Shown here: piece by piece, positions 42,951-53,020 of the stretch
Numbering within the stretch: position 1 is the first letter of the stretch
Layout of the letters: each line of letters starts with the position of its first letter
NCBI RefSeq assembly: GCF_037055275.1
Contig: NZ_CP146343.1
Location: forward strand, 4,772,001-4,836,000
Origin: Pseudomonas sp. ML2-2023-3
GTDB lineage: Bacteria > Pseudomonadota > Gammaproteobacteria > Pseudomonadales > Pseudomonadaceae
Length of the DNA: 64,000 bases
Direction: 5' to 3'
Notes under the pieces: generated by a model
The model's database searches: none
What the model saw: only the letters and a program-made list of their open reading frames with translations
Told to the model about the DNA's origin: nothing
Position numbers and translations under genes: made by a program

Positions 42951-43733
42951 ATGACCGTCACCCTCAAAACCCCCGAGGACATCGCAAAAATGCGTGTCGC
43001 CGGCAAACTGGCCGCCGAAGTCCTGGAAATGATCGCCGAGCACGTCAAGCCCGGCGTGACCACCGAAGAGCTGGACCGCATCTGCCACGACTATATTGTC
43101 AACGTGCAGCACGCCATCCCTGCTCCGCTCAACTATAAAGGCTTCCCGAAGTCTATCTGCACCTCGATCAACCACGTGGTGTGCCACGGCATCCCTGGCG
43201 ACAAGGTCCTGAAAGACGGCGACACCCTGAACATCGATGTCACCGTGATCAAGGACGGCTACCACGGCGACACCAGCCGCATGTTCCACGTCGGCAAGGT
43301 ACCGGTCTGGGCCGAGCGCCTGTCGCAGGTGACTCAGGAATGCATGTACAAGGCCATCGAGATCGTCAAACCGGGCTGCCGCCTGGGCGATATCGGCGAA
43401 GTGATCCAGAAGCACGCTGAAAAGAACGGCTTCTCGGTGGTTCGCGAGTTCTGCGGCCACGGTATCGGCAAGGTCTTCCACGAAGAACCGCAAATCCTGC
43501 ACTACGGTCGCGCTGGCACCGGTATGGAGCTCAAGGCAGGCATGACCTTCACCATCGAGCCGATGATCAACCAGGGCAAGGCCGACACCAAGGTGCTGGG
43601 CGATGGCTGGACCGCCATCACCAAGGACCGCAAGCTGTCCGCACAGTGGGAGCACACCCTGCTGGTGACCGAGACCGGCTACGAGATCTTCACCCTGCGC
43701 AGCGATGACACCATCCCGCGCGTTTCGGCCTGA
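42951..43733 (+). CDS. map: Type I methionine aminopeptidase
   Basis: Map removes the initiator methionine from nascent proteins. The 260-residue pita-bread-fold enzyme has metal-binding residues in LNIDVTVIKDGYHGDTS (two Asp), FCGHGIGKVFHEEPQ (His), FTIEPMIN (Glu) and SAQWEHTLLVTE (Glu). I chose the ATG at 42951 (SD AGAG) over the in-frame codon at 42879, as homologues begin MTVTLKTPEDI. glnD follows 55 bases later. Confidence 0.97.
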   Translation: MTVTLKTPEDIAKMRVAGKLAAEVLEMIAEHVKPGVTTEELDRICHDYIVNVQHAIPAPLNYKGFPKSICTSINHVVCHGIPGDKVLKDGDTLNIDVTVIKDGYHGDTSRMFHVGKVPVWAERLSQVTQECMYKAIEIVKPGCRLGDIGEVIQKHAEKNGFSVVREFCGHGIGKVFHEEPQILHYGRAGTGMELKAGMTFTIEPMINQGKADTKVLGDGWTAITKDRKLSAQWEHTLLVTETGYEIFTLRSDDTIPRVSA

Positions 43734-43788
43734 TACTTGCCTGTTGCCACCGTTTAAACAGAAAAAACCACGATAGGAATGCCAATCG

Positions 43789-46491
43789 ATGCCGCAGGTG
43801 GATCCAGAACTTTTTGACCGCGGCCAGTTCCAGGCCGAGCTGGCATTAAAGGCAAGCCCCATTGCCGCTTTCAAAAAGGCGATCCGCCAGGCACGCGAGG
43901 TGCTCGACGAACGCTTCAAAAAAGGGCGCGATATTCGCCGCCTGATCGAAGATCGTGCATGGTTCGTCGACAACATCCTGCAACAGGCGTGGGATCAGTT
44001 CACCTGGAGCGACCAGGCGGACATCGCTCTGGTCGCAGTCGGCGGTTATGGCCGCGGCGAACTGCACCCCTACTCCGACATCGACCTGCTGATCCTGCTG
44101 GACAACGCCGACCACGAAATTTTCCGCGATTCCATTGAGCGTTTTCTGACGCTTCTCTGGGACATTGGCCTGGAAGTCGGCCAGAGCGTGCGGTCGGTGG
44201 CCGAGTGCGCAGAGCAAGCCCGTGCCGACCTGACCATCATCACCAACCTGATGGAAAGCCGCACCGTTGCTGGTCCCGAGCATCTGCGCCAGCGCATGCT
44301 GGACGTCACCAGCACCGAGCACATGTGGCCCAGCAAAGACTTTTTCCTGGCCAAGCGCGCCGAGCAGAAGGCTCGCCACCACAAGTACAACGACACCGAA
44401 TACAACCTGGAACCCAACGTCAAAGGCTCCCCTGGCGGCCTGCGCGATATCCAGACCCTGTTGTGGGTAGCCCGCCGCCAGTACGGGACCCTGAACCTGC
44501 GCGCCCTGGCCGGCGAAGGCTTTCTGGTCGAAAGCGAGCACGCCCTGCTCGCCTCATCCCAGGAGTTTTTGTGGAAGGTGCGCTACGCCCTGCACATGCT
44601 CGCAGGCCGCTCCGAAGACCGCCTGCTGTTCGATCATCAGCGCAGCATCGGCGAATTGCTGGGCTTTGCCGGCGAAGATGCCAAGCAAACCATCGAAAAC
44701 TTCATGCAGCAGTACTACCGGGTGGTCATGAGCATTGCCCAGCTCAGCGACCTGATCATCCAGCACTTCGAAGAGATCATCCTCGCTCCCGAAGACGAAG
44801 CGCCGCCAACGCCCTTGAACTCACGCTTCCAGTTGCACGATGGCTATATCGAAGCCACCAGCGACTACGTGTTCAAGCGTACGCCCTTCGCCATGCTCGA
44901 AATTTTTCTGCTGATGGCCCAACACCCTGAAATCAAGGGCGTACGGGCCGATACAATCCGCCTGCTGCGCGAACATCGCTACCTGATCGACGACGATTTC
45001 CGTAAAGACATTCGCAATACCAGCCTGTTTATCGAGCTGTTCAAGTGCAAGATCGGTATCCACCGCAACCTGCGCCGCATGAACCGCTACGGCATTCTCG
45101 GACGCTACCTGCCCGAATTCGGCTTTATCGTCGGGCAGATGCAGCACGACCTGTTCCACATCTATACGGTCGACGCCCATACCCTGAACCTGATCAAGCA
45201 CCTGCGTAAGCTGCAATACACCCAGGTATCAGAGAAATTCCCGCTGGCCAGCAAGCTGATGGCCAAGCTGCCAAAACCCGAACTGATCTATCTGGCCGGG
45301 CTGTACCACGACATCGGCAAAGGCCGACACGGCGACCATTCCGAAATTGGCGCAGTGGATGCCGAGGTGTTCTGCATTCGCCACCAGTTGCCGCTGTGGG
45401 ACACGCGCCTGATCGTCTGGCTGGTGCAAAACCATCTGGTGATGTCCACCACCGCTCAACGCAAAGACCTGTCAGATCCGCAGGTCATCCATGACTTTGC
45501 CCAGATCGTGGTCGACGAAACTCATCTCGACTACCTCTATGTACTGACCGTCGCCGACATCAACGCCACCAACCCGACGCTGTGGAACTCCTGGCGCGCC
45601 AGCCTGTTGCGCCAGCTCTACACCGAAACCAAGCGCGCCTTGCGTCGCGGCCTGGAAAACCCGGTAGACCGCGAAGAACAGATTCGCCAGACCCAAAGTG
45701 CTGCGCTGGACACCCTGGTACGCAATGGCAACGATCAGGATGATGTGGAGCAGCTCTGGTCACAACTGGGTGATGACTACTTCTTGCGCCACACCTCGGC
45801 CGACGTAGCCCTGCACACCGAAGCCATCCTGCAACAGCCCGCCGATGGCGGGCCGCTGGTGCTGATCAAGGAAACCACCCAGCGCGAGTTCGAGGGCGGC
45901 ACGCAGATCTTCATCTATGCACCCGATCAGCACGACTTCTTCGCCGTGACCGTGGCGGCCATGGACCAGCTCAACCTGAACATCCATGACGCACGCATCA
46001 TCACGTCCAGCAGCCAGTTCACCCTCGACACCTATATCGTGCTCGACAACGACGGCGGCTCCATCGGCAACGATCCGGCGCGCATTGAAAAAATCCGCAA
46101 GGGCCTGACCGAAGCCCTGCGCAACCCGGACGACTACCCGACCATTATCCAGCGCCGGGTACCGCGCCAACTGAAACACTTTGCCTTCGCGCCCCAAGTG
46201 ACAATCCACAACGACGCCCAGCGCCCGGTCACCGTACTGGAACTCAGCGCCCCAGACCGCCCGGGCCTGCTGGCCCGGATCGGGATGATCTTTCTGGAGT
46301 TCGACCTGTCGTTGCAAAACGCCAAGATCGCCACCCTGGGCGAGCGCGTCGAAGACGTATTTTTCATTACCGATGCACACAACCAACCGTTGTCCGACCC
46401 ACAGCTGTGCATGCGCCTGCAGGAAGCGATCGTCGAACAACTGACGGTCAACCAGGATTCAACCCCAGAACCGTGGCGCCTTAGCATTTAA
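43789..46491 (+). CDS. glnD: Bifunctional uridylyltransferase/uridylyl-removing enzyme GlnD
   Basis: GlnD senses glutamine and adds or removes UMP on PII proteins, controlling nitrogen assimilation. The 900-residue protein has an N-terminal nucleotidyltransferase domain ([19 protein letters not shown], with the paired catalytic aspartates), a central HD domain for deuridylylation ([17 protein letters not shown]) and two C-terminal ACT domains (second one [14 protein letters not shown]). Length is normal. Confidence 0.98.
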   Translation: MPQVDPELFDRGQFQAELALKASPIAAFKKAIRQAREVLDERFKKGRDIRRLIEDRAWFVDNILQQAWDQFTWSDQADIALVAVGGYGRGELHPYSDIDLLILLDNADHEIFRDSIERFLTLLWDIGLEVGQSVRSVAECAEQARADLTIITNLMESRTVAGPEHLRQRMLDVTSTEHMWPSKDFFLAKRAEQKARHHKYNDTEYNLEPNVKGSPGGLRDIQTLLWVARRQYGTLNLRALAGEGFLVESEHALLASSQEFLWKVRYALHMLAGRSEDRLLFDHQRSIGELLGFAGEDAKQTIENFMQQYYRVVMSIAQLSDLIIQHFEEIILAPEDEAPPTPLNSRFQLHDGYIEATSDYVFKRTPFAMLEIFLLMAQHPEIKGVRADTIRLLREHRYLIDDDFRKDIRNTSLFIELFKCKIGIHRNLRRMNRYGILGRYLPEFGFIVGQMQHDLFHIYTVDAHTLNLIKHLRKLQYTQVSEKFPLASKLMAKLPKPELIYLAGLYHDIGKGRHGDHSEIGAVDAEVFCIRHQLPLWDTRLIVWLVQNHLVMSTTAQRKDLSDPQVIHDFAQIVVDETHLDYLYVLTVADINATNPTLWNSWRASLLRQLYTETKRALRRGLENPVDREEQIRQTQSAALDTLVRNGNDQDDVEQLWSQLGDDYFLRHTSADVALHTEAILQQPADGGPLVLIKETTQREFEGGTQIFIYAPDQHDFFAVTVAAMDQLNLNIHDARIITSSSQFTLDTYIVLDNDGGSIGNDPARIEKIRKGLTEALRNPDDYPTIIQRRVPRQLKHFAFAPQVTIHNDAQRPVTVLELSAPDRPGLLARIGMIFLEFDLSLQNAKIATLGERVEDVFFITDAHNQPLSDPQLCMRLQEAIVEQLTVNQDSTPEPWRLSI

Positions 46492-46517
46492 CCGCCGCCG
46501 AGTGAGACCCGCACCCC

Positions 46518-47717
46518 ATGAACAACGCTCTAAACCAGCTTCAGCCTTACCCGTTCGAAAAACTGCGCGCCCTGCTTGGCAGCGTGCAGCCCAATGCCGA
46601 CAAGCGACCGATTGCGCTGTCGATTGGCGAACCGAAACACCGCTCGCCGGACTTCGTGGCCAAGGCACTGGCTGACAATCTCGACCAGATGGCGGTCTAC
46701 CCGACCACCCTGGGCATCCCCGCGCTGCGTGAAGCCATCGCTGGCTGGGCCGAGCGTCGCTTCAACGTGCCAAAAGGCTGGCTAGACCCGGCGCGCAATA
46801 TCCTGCCGGTCAACGGCACCCGTGAAGCCCTGTTCGCCTTCACCCAAACCGTGGTCAACCGTGGCGACGACGCACTGGTCGTCAGCCCGAACCCGTTCTA
46901 TCAGATCTACGAAGGCGCAGCCTTCCTTGCCGGGGCCCAGCCGCACTACCTGCCATGCCTGGCCGAACATGGCTTCAACCCGGATTTCGACGCGGTATCG
47001 GCCGAGACCTGGAAGCGCTGCCAGATTCTGTTCCTGTGCTCACCGGGCAACCCGACCGGCGCACTGATCCCCCTCGACACCTTGAAAAAACTCATCGCCC
47101 TGGCCGACGAACACGATTTCGTGATCGCCGCCGACGAGTGTTACAGCGAGCTGTACTTCGACGAGCAAACGCCGCCAGTGGGCCTGCTCAGCGCTTGCGT
47201 GGCACTGGGCCGTGAAGACTTCAAGCGTTGCGTGGTGTTCCACAGCCTGTCCAAGCGCTCGAACCTGCCAGGCCTGCGCTCAGGCTTCGTGGCGGGCGAC
47301 GCCGAGATCCTCAAGGCATTTTTGCTGTATCGCACCTACCACGGCTGCGCCATGCCGGTACAAACCCAGCTGGCCAGCATTGCCGCCTGGAATGACGAGG
47401 CTCACGTACGCACCAACCGCGATTTGTATCGCGAGAAATTCGATGCGGTGCTGGCGATCCTGGCCCCGGTACTGGACGTACAGCGCCCGGATGGCGGGTT
47501 TTACCTGTGGCCAAGGGTTGAGGGCGACGACGCCGAGTTCTGCCGCGACCTGTTTGCGCAAGAGCACGTGACCGTGGTGCCGGGCTCTTACCTGTCCCGT
47601 GAAGTCGACGGTTTCAACCCTGGAGCAGGACGGGTACGCATGGCACTGGTCGCGCCACTGGCTGAGTGCGTAGAAGCCGCCGAGCGCATTCGCGACTTTA
47701 TCCAGCGCCGGGGCTGA
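46518..47717 (+). CDS. dapC: Succinyldiaminopimelate transaminase
   Basis: DapC transfers an amino group to N-succinyl-2-amino-6-ketopimelate in the succinylase branch of lysine/diaminopimelate synthesis. The 399-residue class I PLP aminotransferase has SLSKRSNLPGLRSGF with the PLP lysine, the NGTREALFAF cofactor loop and CSPGNPTGALIPL. It lies 26 bases after glnD and shortly before dapD, as in other pseudomonads. Function is by recognised family and context. Confidence 0.93.
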   Translation: MNNALNQLQPYPFEKLRALLGSVQPNADKRPIALSIGEPKHRSPDFVAKALADNLDQMAVYPTTLGIPALREAIAGWAERRFNVPKGWLDPARNILPVNGTREALFAFTQTVVNRGDDALVVSPNPFYQIYEGAAFLAGAQPHYLPCLAEHGFNPDFDAVSAETWKRCQILFLCSPGNPTGALIPLDTLKKLIALADEHDFVIAADECYSELYFDEQTPPVGLLSACVALGREDFKRCVVFHSLSKRSNLPGLRSGFVAGDAEILKAFLLYRTYHGCAMPVQTQLASIAAWNDEAHVRTNRDLYREKFDAVLAILAPVLDVQRPDGGFYLWPRVEGDDAEFCRDLFAQEHVTVVPGSYLSREVDGFNPGAGRVRMALVAPLAECVEAAERIRDFIQRRG

Positions 47718-47773
47718 ACCCCTCGACACTGACCCGCTCCCACACAATGGCACTGCAAGGAGCTATAAAACCG

Positions 47774-47860
47774 GTGGGAGCGGGCTTGCCTGCGATGCCA
47801 TCAACTCGGTCTGACTGACAAACCGCGGCGATACAATCGCGAGCAAGCCCGCTCCCACAC
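47774..47860. repeat. REP doublet, GGGAGCGGGCT family, with an extra degenerate arm
   Basis: GGTGGGAGCGGGCTTGCC and the inverted GAGCAAGCCCGCTCCCACAC enclose about 45 bases. A third, degenerate half (ACCCGCTCCCACACAATGG) lies at 47731-47749, so this dapC/antiporter gap carries an odd number of arms. Confidence 0.88.
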
Positions 47861-47872
47861 AAGGCTGGTGTA

Positions 47873-49519
47873 TCACTTCACCGACCCCAGATTGGCCTCG
47901 CTCAAGTCCAGATCCTTGAGAATCTCGCTCAATGCGTCATCCCCGATTTCGTGATGACGTCTCAAGCTGTAAAGCTCCAGCCGTTGCGCCCTGAGCGCCT
48001 TGAGTCGCAGCCGGCTTTCCAGCTGGTCCATCTGGGTCGCCAGTTCCTGCGCCTGCGCCGTGTCGTTATACACCTCAAGTTGATGACGATATTCGGACAT
48101 GATCCGCGCCTTCAACTCAGCCGCCAACGCTGCCTGAGCGGCATCCTGCTGCCCAACTGCCTCGATCACGTCTTCAGCTTCCAGCGCGTGGATCGCCGCC
48201 TCGGCAGTGCGTCGCCAGGCTTCTCGCACTTCATTGCGCATGGCATCGTCCGGGCTTTTTTCAATCCCGCGCAACAACAAGGGCAGCGCAATGCAAGCCG
48301 CCACCAGAGACAGCAGGATCACCCCCGCAGCAATAAAGATCAGCAGGTCACGCTCGGGAAAATCCAGCCCCTCGTTCAGTAACAGCGGTATGGACATCAC
48401 ACCCGCCAGCGTCACTGCGCCGCGCACACCCCCAACGGTCAAGAGCCAGCAGGAGCGTGCAGTCGGCACCATTGTCAGCTCACCCTTGCCGCGCAGGCGG
48501 CGCAACAGGCCAGACAAACGCCAGATGCTCTGTACCCAGATAAATCGCAGCGCCAGCAACACCAGAAAAATCGCCACGACATCCAGGCAGCGATACATCA
48601 AGGCGGGCCACAGTGTTGGCTCCAGGTGGACCACAGCCTTGATGATGTCCGGCAGTTGCAGGCCCAACAGCAAAAAGATCAAACCGTTGAACGCAAACTC
48701 CAGCAGCGACCACACACTGCGGTTAAGCATCCGGGTGCTGGTCTGGCGCGGCAACAGGTCCAGCCAGCTCTGCATCATCCCTGCGGCAACGGCTGACAAG
48801 ATACCCGACGCGCCCAGGCGCTCGGCCAGTACATAGGCCGCAAAAGGCAGCAGCAACATAAACACCACGTGGGTTGCCGGGTCATCCCAGCCACGGGCGA
48901 TCATCCACGAGCGCAGGCGCCCCACCAGCCAGCTCAGGGCCACACCGATGGCCAAACCGCCGCACGCCACCAACACAAACGCCAGGCTGGCATTGGTCAG
49001 GGAAAACACCCCGGTAATGGCGGCCACCAGTGCAAACTTGAATGTCACCAGGCCCGTCGCATCATTCATCAATGCCTCGCCTTGAAGCATGTGCATCAAG
49101 GGTGCGGGCAAACGATTTTGCGCGATGGCCGATACCGCCACGGCATCGGTGGGTGACAGCACCGCCGCCAGCGCAAACGCCACCGGCAAGGGGATGGTCG
49201 GCAATAGCCAGTGAATGAAATAACCTGCACCCACCACCGTGAACAGCACCAACCCGACCGCCAGCGTCAGGATCGGCCCGCGCAGGCGCCAGAACTCGCG
49301 TTTGGGCATGCGCCAGCCATCCGAGAACAGCAGCGGCGGCAGGAACAGAAACAGGAACAATTCTGGCTCCAGGGCCACGTGCAGGCCCAGGGTCGGCCAG
49401 GCCAGTACAGCGCCAGCAGCAATCTGCACCAATGGCAAAGGCAAGGGAATCAAACGCCCCAATAGACGCGAGACTCCCACCAGCATCAGCAGGATGAGGA
49501 CGGTATAGGCGGTTTGCAT
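47873..49519 (-). CDS. Na+/H+ antiporter, CPA1 family
   Basis: This 548-residue inner-membrane protein has twelve or so hydrophobic segments up to about residue 410, then a hydrophilic C-terminal tail (about 130 residues, helical, rich in Glu/Arg) typical of CPA1 antiporters (YjcE/NhaP type). The core FALAAVLSPTDAVAVSAI contains the conserved aspartate, and GEALMNDATGLVTFKFAL carries the second ion-binding acidic position. I chose the ATG at 49519; a TTG at 49540 is in frame. It runs opposite to its neighbours and is flanked by a REP doublet. Confidence 0.88.
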   Translation of the reverse strand: MQTAYTVLILLMLVGVSRLLGRLIPLPLPLVQIAAGAVLAWPTLGLHVALEPELFLFLFLPPLLFSDGWRMPKREFWRLRGPILTLAVGLVLFTVVGAGYFIHWLLPTIPLPVAFALAAVLSPTDAVAVSAIAQNRLPAPLMHMLQGEALMNDATGLVTFKFALVAAITGVFSLTNASLAFVLVACGGLAIGVALSWLVGRLRSWMIARGWDDPATHVVFMLLLPFAAYVLAERLGASGILSAVAAGMMQSWLDLLPRQTSTRMLNRSVWSLLEFAFNGLIFLLLGLQLPDIIKAVVHLEPTLWPALMYRCLDVVAIFLVLLALRFIWVQSIWRLSGLLRRLRGKGELTMVPTARSCWLLTVGGVRGAVTLAGVMSIPLLLNEGLDFPERDLLIFIAAGVILLSLVAACIALPLLLRGIEKSPDDAMRNEVREAWRRTAEAAIHALEAEDVIEAVGQQDAAQAALAAELKARIMSEYRHQLEVYNDTAQAQELATQMDQLESRLRLKALRAQRLELYSLRRHHEIGDDALSEILKDLDLSEANLGSVK

Positions 49520-49747
49520 ATCGACAAGGTTCCCAAACAATCAGCTTCTACTAGACACAGCTAGCAACATTTTTGCATTGCAGGTCATAGTAGCCGCTGG
49601 CGATACATCTGGAGCCTGAACATAAGTCGCAGTGCGACGACATGTCACAAGAACATGAGATGCTCAAGCCATCCACGCCCAAGCACGCTGCCCATGGCAT
49701 AATCCGCGGCTGATCATTTTCACGCATCTCCAAGGGGGGCAATTTCC

Positions 49748-50110
49748 GTGACCGATTCAAGCAAGACGTTGCACCTTTTCGGCATCAAAGCCTGCGACAC
49801 CATGAAAAAGGCTCGCACCTGGCTGGATGAACATGCTGTGCGCTACGACTTCCATGACTACAAAAGCAGCGGCATTGACCGTGAACACCTGACCCAGTGG
49901 TGCAACGAGCACGGCTGGCAAGTGGTGCTCAATCGCGCAGGTACAACCTTTCGCAAGCTCGACGACGAACGCAAAGCCGATCTCGACCAAGCCAAAGCCA
50001 TTGAACTGATGCTCGCCCAACCCTCGATGATCAAGCGCCCTGTGCTCGATCTCGGTGACAAAACCCTGATTGGCTTCAAGCCAGATCTTTATGCGGCGGC
50101 CCTTCTTTAA
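49748..50110 (+). CDS. ArsC/Spx-family thioredoxin-fold protein (YffB-like)
   Basis: This 120-residue protein belongs to the ArsC/Spx fold: LFGIKACDTMKKARTWLDE holds the single active-site cysteine (CDT rather than CxxC), followed by FHDYKSSGID and NRAGTTFRKL. YffB-type members are glutathione-dependent but have no proven arsenate activity. The GTG at 49748 is preceded by a strong SD (AAGGGGGG). It sits between dapC and dapD, an arrangement conserved in Pseudomonas though no direct role in lysine synthesis is known. Confidence 0.87.
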   Translation: MTDSSKTLHLFGIKACDTMKKARTWLDEHAVRYDFHDYKSSGIDREHLTQWCNEHGWQVVLNRAGTTFRKLDDERKADLDQAKAIELMLAQPSMIKRPVLDLGDKTLIGFKPDLYAAALL

Positions 50111-50145
50111 GCGACCGCCCATTTATTTTTGTAAGAGGTAATTGC

Positions 50146-51180
50146 ATGTCTACTACCCTGTTCAGCGCAGCCTTCGGCGTCGGCACCCAAAACCGTCAAG
50201 GCGCATGGCTGGAAGTGTTCTACGCACAACCCCTGATCAATCCATCGGCCGAGCTGATCGCAGCCGTAGCCCCAATCCTGGGCTACACCGGCGGCAATCA
50301 GGCAATCACCTTTACCACCGCGCAAGCAGCACAAATGGCTGAAGCCGTTAAACCGGTCGATGCAGCTCAAGCAGCCCTGCTGACCCGTCTGGCCGAAAGC
50401 CACAAGCCGCTGGTCGCCACTTTGCTGGCCGAAGATGCCGCGCTGACCTCAACGCCAGAGGCCTACCTCAAGCTGCACCTGCTGTCCCATCGCCTGGTCA
50501 AGCCCCACGGCCTGAACCTGGCCGGTGTGTTCCCGCTGCTGCCGAACGTGGCCTGGACCAGCCAGGGCGCCATCGACCTGAGCGAGCTGGCCGAGCGTCA
50601 ACTCGAAGCGCGCCTGCGTGGCGAACTGCTGGAAGTGTTCTCGGTCGACAAGTTCCCGAAAATGACCGACTACGTGGTGCCTGCTGGCGTGCGTATCGCT
50701 GACGCGGCCCGTCTTCGCCTGGGTGCTTACATCGGCGAAGGCACCACCGTGATGCACGAAGGTTTCGTCAACTTCAACGCTGGCACCGAAGGCCCGGGCA
50801 TGATCGAAGGCCGCGTCTCGGCTGGCGTATTCGTCGGCAAGGGTTCGGACCTGGGCGGCGGTTGCTCCACCATGGGCACCCTGTCGGGTGGTGGCAACAT
50901 CGTGATCAAGGTGGGCGAAGGCTGCCTGATCGGCGCTAACGCCGGTATCGGCATCCCGCTGGGCGACCGCAACACGGTTGAATCCGGCCTGTACCTGACG
51001 GCTGGCACCAAAGTGGCGCTGCTGGACGAAAACAACCAGCTGGTTAAAGTACTTAAAGCCCGTGACCTTGCAGGCCAACCTGACCTGCTGTTCCGTCGCA
51101 ACTCGCAAACCGGCGCTGTGGAATGCAAAACCCACAAGTCGGCCATCGAGCTGAACGAAGCACTGCACGCTCACAACTAA
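50146..51180 (+). CDS. dapD: Tetrahydrodipicolinate N-succinyltransferase
   Basis: DapD uses succinyl-CoA to open the succinylase branch of diaminopimelate/lysine synthesis. The 344-residue protein is the longer Pseudomonas-type DapD: an N-terminal domain of about 170 residues, then a left-handed beta-helix with hexapeptides (RLGAYIGEGTTVMHEGF, IEGRVSAGVFVGKGSDLGG). The SD AGAGG precedes the ATG by six bases. dapC, dapD and dapE in this window give three of the branch's steps. Confidence 0.96.
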   Translation: MSTTLFSAAFGVGTQNRQGAWLEVFYAQPLINPSAELIAAVAPILGYTGGNQAITFTTAQAAQMAEAVKPVDAAQAALLTRLAESHKPLVATLLAEDAALTSTPEAYLKLHLLSHRLVKPHGLNLAGVFPLLPNVAWTSQGAIDLSELAERQLEARLRGELLEVFSVDKFPKMTDYVVPAGVRIADAARLRLGAYIGEGTTVMHEGFVNFNAGTEGPGMIEGRVSAGVFVGKGSDLGGGCSTMGTLSGGGNIVIKVGEGCLIGANAGIGIPLGDRNTVESGLYLTAGTKVALLDENNQLVKVLKARDLAGQPDLLFRRNSQTGAVECKTHKSAIELNEALHAHN

Positions 51181-51238
51181 GCGTTTATCTGCCACTGACG
51201 GGGCTGGTTTCCAGCCTCGTCAACAGAGCCCGAACACC

Positions 51239-52444
51239 ATGCTTTTGCCTTCTCCCTGGCGCGCTGACTTCCCAGCCATCGCCGCCTTGCAACGTCAGGA
51301 CCAGACCTATCTGGACAACGCTGCAACCACGCAAAAACCCCAAGCCCTGCTCGACGCACTGACGCACTACTACGCCAACGGCGCAGCCAACGTGCACAGG
51401 GCCCAACACCTGCCGGGCGCTCACGCGACCCAGGCATTCGAAAACACCCGCCACAAAGTGACGCAATGGCTCAATGCCGGCGAATGCGGGCAAATCGTTT
51501 TCACCCACGGCGCCACCTCGGCCCTGAACCTTCTGGCCTATGGCCTGGAGCACCAATTCAATGCGGGCGATGACATTGTTATCAGCGCCCTGGAACACCA
51601 CGCCAACCTGCTGCCGTGGCAACAGCTTGCCCAGCGTAAACAACTGAATCTGGTGGTATTGCCACTGGATGCCGATGGCGTCATCGACCTCGATGCGGCC
51701 GCTCGCCTGATCACCCCGCGCACCCGCCTGCTGGCCGTGAGCCAACTGTCCAACGTACTCGGCGTGTGGCAGCCCTTGCCCGCGCTGTTGGCCCTGGCCA
51801 AGGCACAACATGCACTGACGGTGGTTGATGGCGCACAAGGGGTGGTCCATGGCCGGCATGACGTGCAAGCGCTGGGCTGCGACTTCTACGTATTTTCCAG
51901 CCACAAACTCTACGGTCCCGACGGGCTGGGCGTGCTGTTCGGTCGCCACGAAGCACTGGCCCGATTGCAGCACTGGCAGTTTGGCGGCGAGATGGTGCAA
52001 GAAGCCGACTACCAGCACGCCACCTTCCGCCCCGCCCCGCTCGGGTTTGAGGCTGGCACTCCGCCGATTGCCAGCGTGATCGGGCTGGGGGCAACCCTAA
52101 ACTACCTGGCCAACCTCGATCAGGCCGCCGTCCAAGCCCACGAAGCAGCGCTGCACGCGCTACTGGTCGATGGCTTGAAACAGCGCCAAGGCATTCAACT
52201 GCTCGGGTCGCCACACTTGGCGCTGGTCAGCTTTGTGGTTGAGGGCGTGCACAACGCCGACCTGGCCCACTTGTTGACCGAACAGGGGATTGCCGTTCGC
52301 GCCGGGCATCACTGCGCCATGCCGCTACTGAAAAGCTTTGGGCTGGCCGGTGCCATCCGTGTCTCGCTGGCGCTGTACAACGACTCGGAAGATCTGGAAC
52401 GCTTCTTCGACGCCCTTGATCAGGCTTTGGAGCTTTTGCAATGA
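51239..52444 (+). CDS. csdA: Cysteine desulfurase (CsdA/SufS type)
   Basis: This PLP enzyme removes sulfur from cysteine and passes it as a persulfide to an acceptor. The 401-residue class V aminotransferase-fold protein has YLDNAATTQKPQALL, the PLP-lysine motif SSHKLYGPDGLGVLFG and the active-site cysteine in VRAGHHCAMPLL near residue 360, typical of group II enzymes. It overlaps the next, SufE-like gene by four bases, so the pair forms a desulfurase-acceptor unit. SufS is the main alternative name, but no suf genes are nearby. Confidence 0.93.
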   Translation: MLLPSPWRADFPAIAALQRQDQTYLDNAATTQKPQALLDALTHYYANGAANVHRAQHLPGAHATQAFENTRHKVTQWLNAGECGQIVFTHGATSALNLLAYGLEHQFNAGDDIVISALEHHANLLPWQQLAQRKQLNLVVLPLDADGVIDLDAAARLITPRTRLLAVSQLSNVLGVWQPLPALLALAKAQHALTVVDGAQGVVHGRHDVQALGCDFYVFSSHKLYGPDGLGVLFGRHEALARLQHWQFGGEMVQEADYQHATFRPAPLGFEAGTPPIASVIGLGATLNYLANLDQAAVQAHEAALHALLVDGLKQRQGIQLLGSPHLALVSFVVEGVHNADLAHLLTEQGIAVRAGHHCAMPLLKSFGLAGAIRVSLALYNDSEDLERFFDALDQALELLQ

Positions 52445-52845
52445 CCCTGCCCGCCGACGCCCAGGCCGCACTCGACAGTTTTGAGCACTGCTCGGGCTGG
52501 GAGCAGCGCGCACGCCTGCTCATGCAATGGGGCCAGCGCCTGGCGCCATTGAGCGACGCCGACAAAACCGATGCTCATCGCGTGCATGGCTGTGAAAGCC
52601 AGGTGTGGCTGGTGGGCGAACGGGTCGATGGCCATTGGCAATTTGCTGCCAGCAGTGATGCGCGACTGATTCGCGGTTTGGTGGCGTTACTGCTGGCGCG
52701 AGTCAATGGCTTGAGCACCGAGCAACTGCAACAGGTTGACTTGCCTGACTGGTTCGACCAGCTGGGTCTGAGCCGCCAGCTATCACCGTCGCGCAGCAAT
52801 GGCTTGAACGCCGTGCTGCAGCGGATGCGGGAATTGGCAGGCTGA
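52441..52845 (+). CDS. csdE: SufE/CsdE-family sulfur acceptor
   Basis: CsdE accepts the persulfide from CsdA and stimulates it. The 134-residue protein has the acceptor cysteine in HRVHGCESQVWL (about residue 51) and the C-terminal LSPSRSNGLNAVLQRMREL signature of SufE proteins. With tcdA just downstream on the other strand this is the csdA-csdE-csdL neighbourhood known from E. coli, where sulfur relay feeds the TcdA-linked tRNA modification. Confidence 0.93.
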   Translation: MTLPADAQAALDSFEHCSGWEQRARLLMQWGQRLAPLSDADKTDAHRVHGCESQVWLVGERVDGHWQFAASSDARLIRGLVALLLARVNGLSTEQLQQVDLPDWFDQLGLSRQLSPSRSNGLNAVLQRMRELAG

Positions 52846-52858
52846 ACCGCAGCGATAC

Positions 52859-53005
52859 CTGTAGTCGCTGACGAGGAACGAGGCTGCGATTGGCTGCGTA
52901 GCAGTCATGAATTAGCCGTTCATGTGTAGCAGGAATCTCGAGGATTCAGACTGTACGGGGTGCTACTCACCCCGATCGCAGCCTCGTTCCTCGTCAGCGA
53001 CTACA
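52859..53005. repeat. REP doublet, GTAGTCGCTG family
   Basis: GTAGTCGCTGACGAGGAACG at 52861 and its exact inverted copy ending at 53005 enclose about 90 bases, which contain two further hairpins (GAATC/GATTC near 52940 and CGGGGTG/CACCCCG near 52965). It lies between the convergent csdE and tcdA. Confidence 0.92.
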
Positions 53006-53020
53006 AGGACCGCATCGCAC

